Positions 33,733 through 41,511 of a stretch of 64,000 nucleotides of DNA are shown in pieces. The position numbers and the translations under genes were made by a program. Under the pieces are notes generated by a model. That model searched no databases. It was not told the origin of the DNA and saw nothing but the letters and a program-made list of their open reading frames with translations. Source of the stretch: DAOPXV01 sp964551445 (GTDB lineage Bacteria; Muiribacteriota; UBA9980). The stretch's first letter is position 1. Each line of letters opens with the position of its first letter. The stretch covers positions 124,001 through 188,000 of the forward strand of contig CAZKCG010000004.1 of the NCBI GenBank assembly GCA_964551445.1. Direction: 5' to 3'.

Positions 33733-36700
33733 TTATTGCTTATCGTCTATCTCTTCGGGATAGATATCATGGTCTCCATAGACCTGTTTTATGAGTTTTT
33801 TAGTATCTTTCGTGCTTTCCTTCTTAGAGAACTTTTCAGTGAAACCATAGAAAAGCGGCAAAAGAAGAAGCGTGAACACGGACGATGTTATAAGTCCGCC
33901 TATGAGAACGACCGCCATCGGCTGCTGCATCTCGGCTCCCGCGCCGTAACCGAGCGCTATCGGAAGCACTCCGAAGAGCGCGGCGAGGGTCGTCATCATA
34001 ACAGGTCTCAATCTTATCTTTCCGGCGTTTATGACGCTCGACATAAGGCTGTGCCCCTTGTGGCGCAGATCGTTTATGTATTCGACGAGTATGACGCCTT
34101 TTTGAACTGAAAGTCCGAAATGAGCTATCAGCCCGACGAGCGATGAAACGTTAAGCGAAATACCAGTCGCGAAAAGCGCGAATATTCCGCCCATAAGAGC
34201 CAGCGGGATCGTGCCTATTATCAGAAGCGACTGACTGACGCTCTTAAAGGACATGAACAGGATCACGAAAACGCCTATTAAGGCCAGACCGAAAGCGTAG
34301 GTTATCTCGCTCAGCATTTTGACCTGTTTTTCGTAATTGCCGCCGAAAGCCACGAAATATCCATCCGGAAGCTTGAATTTCAACAGCTTTTGTTTGATAT
34401 CGGCGGTTATCGAAAAAAGATCGCGCCCGGAATTGCTTCCGTTTATCTGAATGCGCCTTTGAAGGTCCTCGCGCTTAATGGAACTGGGCCCTTTTATCGA
34501 ACTGATCTCGGAAACTTCGCTAAGTTTAACTTTTCCGAAAGACGGAGTATCTATGAAAAGTTCGCCTATATCTTTGATCGATCTTCTGTAGCGTTCATCG
34601 AGTCTGACGACTATATCGAATTCGCGGCCGCCCGTTAAAATTTTAGAAACGGTTTGACCTTCTATCGCGAGTTCGACCGTGCGCGCTATATTCTCGATGT
34701 TCAAACCGAATTTTGCCGCTTTACGCCGGTCCGGCTTTATTATTATTGTCGGAACGCCCTGCGTCTGTTCGAGCTGAAGGTTCGTTAAACCCGGGACCGA
34801 AGATATAAGGGTCAGAAGTTCGTTGCCTTTTTCGGTTAAAACGGCAAGATCGTATCCGTATAGTTTTATCGAGAATTTTGCCGAAGTGCCGGACATAGAT
34901 TCTTCTATGCGGTTGGCCAGAGGCTGCGTAAAAAGAGCCAGAACACCTGGAACATCCTTCACTTTTTCATTCATCCTGTCAAAAATTTTATCCATTGAAA
35001 GAGTTCTTTTCGAACGCGGAACCAGTTTAACGTATGGTTCCGAAACGTTGACGCCTTCGACGCAATCCGAGCCTTCGGCGCGGCCGCTTCTTTGAAGGAC
35101 CGATTCAACGTCGGGGACGTCCTTGATCTTATCGCAGACGATCCTGGTAAGCCGCACCGTTTCCTCGAGGCTGGATCCGGGCGGCGTCACAACGCTCAAC
35201 ATGACGGCATTCTCGTCTATAGGCGGCAGAAGCTCAACCGGAAGCCTGAATAAAAGAAAGACCGCGATGGTGAATATAGCCAATACCGATATGGCGAAAA
35301 CATAGGCATTCTTTAAAACTTTTCTCTGAAGTGGAACGTAAATGTCAGAAAGATATTGTACCACGAACGATTTTTTTGATGCCGCCGCCCCCTTGAATTT
35401 TTCCAGAAGGACATAGGTCAGAGGCGGAACGAAAAGAAATGACAGTAACAGCCCCACTAAAATCGAAGTTATCATTGTGAACGCGAAAGGAGAAAATACG
35501 CGCCCTTCAAAACCGGAAAGCACGAGCAGCGGGAAAAATACCATGCAAATTATAGACGTGCTCGTAAGAACGGGCTTGAAAACTTCTATGGATCCTATGA
35601 CGACGGAATCGTATATCGAAAGTTTTTTCATTTCGATATGCCTGAAAATATTTTCACATATAACTATCGCGGCGTCGACAAGTATTCCCATTCCGACGAC
35701 CAGGCCGCCGAGCGACATGACGTTAGCCGAAACACCGAAAAACTTCATTACAAAAAATGTCACCGCTACGGATATGGGTATCGTTATCGCTGAAACGAGC
35801 GTCGCTATTACGTTCGTCAGAAATATGAAAATGATTATTACGACGGCGGCTCCGCCTATTGCCATGGCTTCTATAAGATTTTTTGAGGTATCGTTTATGA
35901 GATCGGACTGATCGAAGAAAGTAACCAGCTTAACGTTTTCGGGAAGGAACGGTTTTATTTCGTTCAGCGCCGATTTGATGGCCCCGGCGGTTTTTACCGT
36001 ATCCGCTCCAGGCTGTTTTGAAACGGTAAGCGATATGACGCTTTTACCTTCCGCCTTCATCATGCCGCGTTTTAAAGCCGGAGCTTCCAGAACGTGCGCG
36101 ACGGCCGAAAGATAAACAGGAACGCCATTTTGGGATGTGATTATGGTTTGTTCGAGTTCCGATACGTTTTTAATAACACCTATGCCGCGTATGGTATATT
36201 CAATGGCGCCGGTCGGAAATATGCCGCCGGTGAAATTATGATTGTTTTCTTCAACGGCTTTTTCTATATTTTCAAGGGTAAGGCCGAAATTTTTCAGTTT
36301 ATTCGGATCGATATTTATCTGAAATTGCCTTGTTTCACCGCCAAAAAGCCTTACTTTTGAAACGCCGGCGGCCGTTTGGATTTTCGGTTTTATCAAAAAA
36401 TTCGCCGTATCGCGCAGCGCCATTTCGTCCGTTCCGCCGCTTATATAAAATTCAAATACTTCCAGAAGCCGCGAAGACGCGGTTCCTATCGAAGAAATTT
36501 CCGTACCCTGCGGAAAACTTGACTGAACCGACGAAATTTTTTCGGATATGAACTGCCTTATGCGCCATATATCCTGGTCCCATTGAAATTCTATGCTGAT
36601 CGACAGAAGACCCAACCCGCACACGCTTGTGACCCTGGTCACGCCGGGAATAGACCGCAGGCCGGCTTCCATCGGCCGCGCGATCAAATTTTCCATATCT

Positions 36701-36876
36701 TCCGGCCCCAGCGAGTGATTTTCAACTATTACCGTAACGATAGGTATGGAAAGGTCAGGAAGTATATCGCGGCTGACGTTTACCGCCGCGTTCATGCCGA
36801 TAAGCGATAGAACCGCGACGGCAATGAATATAAGTATCCTGTTCTTTACTGAAAATTGTATTGTTTTTGATAACAT
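33733..36876 (-). CDS. Heavy-metal RND efflux permease (CzcA/CusA type)
   Basis: 1047 aa, normal RND length. Trimeric inner-membrane pump driven by protons. Twelve helices in two halves with two large periplasmic loops. HME-type features: NRIEESMSGTSAKFSIKLYG in the pore region and GGREFDIVVRLDERYRR in loop two. The TM4 relay stretch GILVDAAIVICENIF carries the essential Asp. It is the third gene of an operon with TolC and the adaptor, starting 14 bases after the adaptor stop with AAGGGGAT upstream. Probable cargo is a divalent or monovalent metal, judged from the His-rich adaptor and the small His/Cys-rich gene upstream. Confidence 0.9.
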   Translation of the reverse strand: MLSKTIQFSVKNRILIFIAVAVLSLIGMNAAVNVSRDILPDLSIPIVTVIVENHSLGPEDMENLIARPMEAGLRSIPGVTRVTSVCGLGLLSISIEFQWDQDIWRIRQFISEKISSVQSSFPQGTEISSIGTASSRLLEVFEFYISGGTDEMALRDTANFLIKPKIQTAAGVSKVRLFGGETRQFQINIDPNKLKNFGLTLENIEKAVEENNHNFTGGIFPTGAIEYTIRGIGVIKNVSELEQTIITSQNGVPVYLSAVAHVLEAPALKRGMMKAEGKSVISLTVSKQPGADTVKTAGAIKSALNEIKPFLPENVKLVTFFDQSDLINDTSKNLIEAMAIGGAAVVIIIFIFLTNVIATLVSAITIPISVAVTFFVMKFFGVSANVMSLGGLVVGMGILVDAAIVICENIFRHIEMKKLSIYDSVVIGSIEVFKPVLTSTSIICMVFFPLLVLSGFEGRVFSPFAFTMITSILVGLLLSFLFVPPLTYVLLEKFKGAAASKKSFVVQYLSDIYVPLQRKVLKNAYVFAISVLAIFTIAVFLLFRLPVELLPPIDENAVMLSVVTPPGSSLEETVRLTRIVCDKIKDVPDVESVLQRSGRAEGSDCVEGVNVSEPYVKLVPRSKRTLSMDKIFDRMNEKVKDVPGVLALFTQPLANRIEESMSGTSAKFSIKLYGYDLAVLTEKGNELLTLISSVPGLTNLQLEQTQGVPTIIIKPDRRKAAKFGLNIENIARTVELAIEGQTVSKILTGGREFDIVVRLDERYRRSIKDIGELFIDTPSFGKVKLSEVSEISSIKGPSSIKREDLQRRIQINGSNSGRDLFSITADIKQKLLKFKLPDGYFVAFGGNYEKQVKMLSEITYAFGLALIGVFVILFMSFKSVSQSLLIIGTIPLALMGGIFALFATGISLNVSSLVGLIAHFGLSVQKGVILVEYINDLRHKGHSLMSSVINAGKIRLRPVMMTTLAALFGVLPIALGYGAGAEMQQPMAVVLIGGLITSSVFTLLLLPLFYGFTEKFSKKESTKDTKKLIKQVYGDHDIYPEEIDDKQ

Positions 36877-36890
36877 TTTATATCCCCTTA

Positions 36891-38585
36891 TTATTTACAT
36901 GAATCGCAGCTCAATTCGAGTTTGCTGGACAGAGCCATGTTAAAAAGCTGCTGGTTGCCTACGGTCACGACCACATCGCCGGATTTCAAACCTTCTTTTA
37001 TCTCGACTTTTTCCATGAACCGGTGGCCCGTCCTGACGTAGATCTTATCGTAAGATTTTCCGCATTGCACGAAAACGAGCTGCCTGTCGCCGTCTTCTAC
37101 CAGAGCTTTCTGCGGTATCGTTACTGCGCCCGGCCTTTCGGAAACAAGTATATCGCAGTTTATGAATTCGCCTATCTTTAAAAGTTCCGCGTTCTCTGAT
37201 ATTTCGGCGCGCGCCTTAAGCGTTCTTGTGTTAGGCTCGAGCTGGTTGCTGATATAAACTACGCTTCCGATAACGGGTATTTTTATTGAAGTTTCGACCT
37301 CGACCGTCTGGCCGACGGAAATTTTAGAACAATCGTTTTCATATATATCTATGTCGGCTATCGCTTTATCGTAGTCGCCAACGCACATTAAGGGGGTTTG
37401 AGTGTCGATGCTGGCTCCGATAGCTGAAAGTTGTTCTATAACTATGCCGTCTATCGGCGAATATATTGAAAAAGTTCCGAGCTCATGGATCTTGCATCCC
37501 GTATGAGGATCGCATTCAACGCCAACCATCGAAAGATGTTTTTGCGAAACGTCCAGATTCTGCCTTGCCTCGAAAAACTCGGTCTGGATGTCGGCCACCT
37601 CTTTTTTCAGGGATATTTTTGAGTCGCTGAGTTTTTCCACGCGGCTCAATGATTTTTCGATATTTTCAAATCTTGATTTCGAAGATTCATGCTCAATAGA
37701 CGCGCTTTTCAATTCATTATCGGCGGCTTCGAGTTCGGATTTTGAGGAAATTCCCGAGTCGAATAATTTTTTTATACGCGCGTACTTTGTATGTGCCGTT
37801 GAAAGAGCTATCTGCGCTTTGTCAAACTGAGATTTTGCGTCACTCGAGGCCGTTTTAGCTTCCTCGACGTTCTTCTGCGTGAATGAGCCGAGTTCGCCCA
37901 TTTTAACTATGTTCTCATATTTTGAAAGCATTACCTCATATCTGCTGAGGTTTTTCAGATATTCGACCTTCGCGTTAAAAATCTCGATCGACTCTAAAAC
38001 CGCGAGTTCCTGGCCTTTTTTTACTCTGTCGCCTAACTTCACTTTCATCTGTTTAAGTTTTCCCGGAACAAGAGAAACTACTTTAGCGTAGTGTTCAGGA
38101 TGAAATTTTACGATCCCGTTCGATTTCACCGTTTCATATACGGTTTCGATCTTTACAGGTTCGGTTTCAAGTCCGTCGATGTTTATTTCGGGCTCGGCCG
38201 CTTCACCGGCGTGCTCGTCTTTTTTTTCCGTTCCTCCGGTTTCATGACCGTGTTCGTCTTTTTTTACAGCGGTGATTTTTTCAGTTTCTTTTGCGGTATC
38301 AGGACAGGTTTCGCCCGCCTTGTGATTATGGGCCGCTTCAGCTTTTTTAGCGGCTTCTTCAAGTTTGTGTCCGGCTTCCGTTTCTTTCGTTCCTTCGGCT
38401 TCATGGCCGTGCTCGTCTTTTACGGCCGCTTGTTCATTTTTTTTGGCCGTATCCGGACATATTTCGCCCGCCTTGTGATTATGGGCCGTTTCGGCTGCCG
38501 AAATAATGTTTTGATTGATGAATTTCGGCGTTATAATATAAATGGCTGCAGCCATAAATATCAGGTATTTTATTTTATTTTTCAT
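36891..38585 (-). CDS. RND efflux periplasmic adaptor with duplicated His-rich N-terminus
   Basis: 564 aa. Membrane fusion protein linking the RND pump to TolC. Signal peptide or anchor about 8-30. Residues 31-81 and 82-131 are two copies of a His/Glu/Lys-rich unit starting AHNHKAGEICPD and AHNHKAGETCPD; at DNA level a 27-base identical block recurs 153 bases apart (38309 and 38462). After that come a lipoyl-type hairpin (VSLVPGKLKQMKVKLGDRV) and coiled coils. ECDPHTGCKIHE near 360 and CDSCK at the C-terminus may also bind metal. ATGA overlap with the TolC gene. Confidence 0.9.
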   Translation of the reverse strand: MKNKIKYLIFMAAAIYIITPKFINQNIISAAETAHNHKAGEICPDTAKKNEQAAVKDEHGHEAEGTKETEAGHKLEEAAKKAEAAHNHKAGETCPDTAKETEKITAVKKDEHGHETGGTEKKDEHAGEAAEPEINIDGLETEPVKIETVYETVKSNGIVKFHPEHYAKVVSLVPGKLKQMKVKLGDRVKKGQELAVLESIEIFNAKVEYLKNLSRYEVMLSKYENIVKMGELGSFTQKNVEEAKTASSDAKSQFDKAQIALSTAHTKYARIKKLFDSGISSKSELEAADNELKSASIEHESSKSRFENIEKSLSRVEKLSDSKISLKKEVADIQTEFFEARQNLDVSQKHLSMVGVECDPHTGCKIHELGTFSIYSPIDGIVIEQLSAIGASIDTQTPLMCVGDYDKAIADIDIYENDCSKISVGQTVEVETSIKIPVIGSVVYISNQLEPNTRTLKARAEISENAELLKIGEFINCDILVSERPGAVTIPQKALVEDGDRQLVFVQCGKSYDKIYVRTGHRFMEKVEIKEGLKSGDVVVTVGNQQLFNMALSSKLELSCDSCK

Positions 38586-39958
38586 CTTGCATCACCTTTT
38601 TCTCCGGCTTTTAAAAGTAATTTTTCCATTACGTCGCCGTTCGCGGAAGGATCTATTCCGCAGGCTTTTCTAAGTTCGAGAAGGGATATGTTGAATTCTA
38701 CTGAAGATAATATAAGACTTTCGTAAAACTCATAATAGTTCTTTTTAGCGTTCTGATATTCAAAAAGAGTAGTAGCGCCTTCGGCGTATCCTATCCTGGC
38801 CATTTCAAAAATATTGGACGCTTTTTTAAGCACAATGCCGGAAAGCCTTTTGAGCTTATCGCGGTAAAAAACGCAAGTGCCATATTTTTCGGTTACTTCG
38901 AGCAATATCCTGTTTTCAATATTGGCGAGATTATAGCTTTTGTGTTCTTTCAAAGATTCGTATCCGGCTATTTTCAAATTCAGAGATCCTATGGATGCGC
39001 TTCTCTTTCCAAAATCATATACGGGGATCGAAAGCCCTATTCTGACGCCGCGTTCCGTTTCTTTAACGTCGTTCACGCTTCTGAATATGCCAAGCTTGAG
39101 TTCCGGGCCGGCCGATTGTTTTTCAAGCTCGATAAGATTCTTGTAAAGATCTATTTCGTATAACGCTGATTTTATTTCGCGCCTGTTTTCAAGGGCCAGT
39201 CTGAACAATTTATCGGCGTCATATAATTCGATCGCGGTATTTTCCGAAAGAAGCTCTATCTCACGGGTCAGAGAACCTTCAAGCCCGGAAGCGAAAAAAT
39301 TATCGATAAAAGCGTCACGCATTATTCCATTAATTATTTCAATGCTTTTTTTTTCGATCTCTACGTCCTTCGCCGCTTCCATGTTTTTCAAAAACTGGAT
39401 CTCGTAGTCGATCCCGGCCTGTTCCAGTTCCATTCTCGAGGCAAGAGCCACCTCGTACTTTTTAGACGCCGCGTCTATCGTCTTAGCCGCCATGTTCATG
39501 TTTTCGTTTGAAAGTTTTTTAAGGTGAACAGCCTTTACGCATTTTAGTAATGATATATCAGCGTTATATATCAAATTTTCTATAGCCTGAGCTGCTTCCT
39601 GTTTTTTTATCTCAAGTTCGAGACGGCTTTTGCGTTTCTTCAGGCGCGGAATTCTTCCGGCCTCAAAGGTCTTTGAAAGTTCGAGATTTTTAGTGTCGTA
39701 TCTTTTTTCCTCGGTTTTGCCGAAAAGTCCTTCGCCTTCGGCTTCAAGAACTATCGGAAGCGTTTTGGTCTCGGCTTCCGAAGCTTTTTCAAAACTTTTC
39801 AGATCGTTTTTAATTAATTGTATCTCGTAATTCGAAGCGGAAATCTTTTCATTGAATCTTTTCAAGTTTCCCTCAACGGCGTCAGCCGCGGCCGGATATG
39901 AATACGAAATAACAGCCGCGATGAATAATACCGACAGCAAAAATGATGACCTTTTCAT
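38582..39958 (-). CDS. TolC family outer-membrane efflux protein
   Basis: 458 aa. Signal peptide (VLFIAAVISYSYPAAA). Long heptad-rich helices in two repeats, typical of TolC/CusC trimers that form the outer-membrane duct. GGAGG precedes ATG 39958, and its stop overlaps the adaptor start by four bases. Together with the next two genes it forms a complete tripartite pump. The C-terminal fifth ends in ELRKACGIDPSANGDVMEKL. Confidence 0.9.
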   Translation of the reverse strand: MKRSSFLLSVLFIAAVISYSYPAAADAVEGNLKRFNEKISASNYEIQLIKNDLKSFEKASEAETKTLPIVLEAEGEGLFGKTEEKRYDTKNLELSKTFEAGRIPRLKKRKSRLELEIKKQEAAQAIENLIYNADISLLKCVKAVHLKKLSNENMNMAAKTIDAASKKYEVALASRMELEQAGIDYEIQFLKNMEAAKDVEIEKKSIEIINGIMRDAFIDNFFASGLEGSLTREIELLSENTAIELYDADKLFRLALENRREIKSALYEIDLYKNLIELEKQSAGPELKLGIFRSVNDVKETERGVRIGLSIPVYDFGKRSASIGSLNLKIAGYESLKEHKSYNLANIENRILLEVTEKYGTCVFYRDKLKRLSGIVLKKASNIFEMARIGYAEGATTLFEYQNAKKNYYEFYESLILSSVEFNISLLELRKACGIDPSANGDVMEKLLLKAGEKGDAR

Positions 39959-40091
39959 GGTGCCTCCATTGATTTTTTAAATATATGGGTAAATTAATAT
40001 AATTGTTTTGAAACGATAAAACCCGGAATAAAAACCGCTGCAAAATTAACACGCATAAGTATTTTAAGGCGAGTTTCGTGAGAAATCAAAG

Positions 40092-40388
40092 TTATGACAG
40101 GCGGGGAGGATGGAAAAAGGATTTATCCAAAAGATTTATTATAAGCGAAAGATCATTATTGAAATTGAATTTTCCGGAATAATGCGGCGGTAAAATTTTG
40201 TCCGCGGAAGGCGTTATGATCTTGAAACAGGAGCAGTGGTTGTTCATCACGCCGCCGCAATGACTGTGTTCGGAACCGGACTGCGCGAAATCGTGCTCAT
40301 CGTCGCATTCGTGATCATGATAAACCGAACACGGAACGAAGGCTGTTATATTTATTATAAGTATTAATATTGAAATAAATTTAAACAT
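40092..40388 (-). CDS. Small exported His/Cys-rich protein, putative metal-binding partner of the efflux operon
   Basis: 98 aa. Signal peptide MFKFISILILIINITAFVPC. The mature part starts with VYHDHECDDEHDF and then EHSHCGGVMNNHCSCF, metal-binding looking clusters, with no recognised domain. ATG 40388 lies eight bases from a TTGACT-N18-TAAAAT promoter on the minus strand, so the mRNA is predicted leaderless. It is 133 bases upstream of TolC in the same direction. It may act as a periplasmic metal buffer for the pump. A longer frame to 40484 is open but would overlap the promoter. Confidence 0.65.
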   Translation of the reverse strand: MFKFISILILIINITAFVPCSVYHDHECDDEHDFAQSGSEHSHCGGVMNNHCSCFKIITPSADKILPPHYSGKFNFNNDLSLIINLLDKSFFHPPRLS

Positions 40389-40396
40389 CGTGTGTG

Positions 40397-40426
40397 ATTT
40401 TAACACATTCTGACGCTTTAAGTCAA
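40397..40426 (-). promoter_or_regulatory. Promoter of the small His/Cys-rich gene
   Basis: On the minus strand TTGACT (40421-40426), 18 bases, TAAAAT (40397-40402), eight bases before ATG 40388. Confidence 0.75.
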
Positions 40427-40628
40427 TACAACCGGCATATTTTATAATATATTTATGACTCTTTCTGTTTTTGTACGGAAACATTTTGTTTAATTAACAA
40501 AAAACAGTGAACAGACAATAAAACGGGCCTTCAACCGGCAGCTATTATCTCATCTCTGTTATCAATTTTTAGCGCTACCGCTTTTAAAGAGGAAACGTGA
40601 AATGACCATATATTTTTTTTAAAATTTA

Positions 40629-40637
40629 TGATATAAT
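40629..40637 (+). promoter_or_regulatory. Extended -10 promoter of yigZ
   Basis: TGATATAAT (40629-40637), an extended -10, nine bases before ATG 40647. No good -35 is seen. Confidence 0.7.
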
Positions 40638-40646
40638 TTCAAAGCT

Positions 40647-41270
40647 ATGGTCACCTCTTACAACACAATTAAAAATGAGGCTTCATGCGAGATCGTGATC
40701 CAGAAATCACGGTTCATCGGCGACTGTTTTTTTGCCGGCGATGAAAAAGAAGCGGTTTTACGGCTTGAAACGGTCCGTAAAAAATATAACGCCGCGACGC
40801 ATCACTGCTACGCTTATTCCGTTGGAACGAATACCTGCTTCAAACGCTTCAACGACGACGGCGAACCATCCGGGACCGCGGGAATGCCTATTTTAAGCGT
40901 GATAACTCATCAGGAACTTACCAATCTCATCGTTATAGTCACCCGTTATTTCGGCGGGATCAAGCTCGGGTCCGGAGGCCTCGTCAGGGCATACTCGGCG
41001 GCATGCTCGGAAGTTCTCACGCGCGCCGGATCGGTTAAAATGGCGCTGAGCCTGAAATTTTCGATCAAATTCGACTACACATATCTCGGTTCGATCGAGC
41101 GGTTTTTGAAGCAGCCTGAAATAGCCGTTTTAGCTACGGATTATCAGGAAAACGTCAGAATAACGGCGGTCACGGAAATGGATAAAAAAATTTTTTCCGC
41201 CGGTATCAACGATATATGCAATGGCCAGGTTGAAATAGAGGAAATAGAAAGCGTTTTTCACGCCTGGTGA
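40647..41270 (+). CDS. yigZ: YigZ/UPF0029 (IMPACT) family protein
   Basis: 207 aa, normal length. Two domains: N-terminal UPF0029 with KNEASCEIVIQKSRFIG, NDDGEPSGTAGMPIL and VTRYFGGIKLGSGGLVRAYS, and a C-terminal DUF1949 fold. Eukaryotic relatives (IMPACT) bind GCN1; the bacterial function is uncertain. No Shine-Dalgarno; the -10 lies nine bases before ATG, so a leaderless start is predicted. Confidence 0.92.
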   Translation: MVTSYNTIKNEASCEIVIQKSRFIGDCFFAGDEKEAVLRLETVRKKYNAATHHCYAYSVGTNTCFKRFNDDGEPSGTAGMPILSVITHQELTNLIVIVTRYFGGIKLGSGGLVRAYSAACSEVLTRAGSVKMALSLKFSIKFDYTYLGSIERFLKQPEIAVLATDYQENVRITAVTEMDKKIFSAGINDICNGQVEIEEIESVFHAW

Positions 41271-41318
41271 AATTAAAAATAGCTTTTTCGTGTTTTGTAT
41301 GGAAACAAATATACTGGT

Positions 41319-41472
41319 GAATATAGAATAGTGAACAGAGAATAGTTTCGGTTGCGGCCATCGGCCGCCATTTTCGAAAAATATCGTCAGTTATTGGCAC
41401 TGAAATAATTAGTGCAAGCGAAGCGAGCAAGTCCACAACTATTCTTTATTCACTCATCACTATTATCTATTT
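41319..41472. repeat. Intergenic repeat, copy B, MITE-like
   Basis: Starts with GAATATAGAATAGTGAA (41319-41335), as in copy A, then a GCGGCC/GGCCGC hairpin (41354-41368). Near its other end, AACTATTCTTTATTCACTC (41437-41455) and CTATTATCTAT (41460-41470) roughly reverse-complement the left end. No reading frame inside. Confidence 0.65.
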
Positions 41473-41511
41473 CCAATACCCACACCAAATAAGAAGGAAC
41501 CTTCAAAATAT

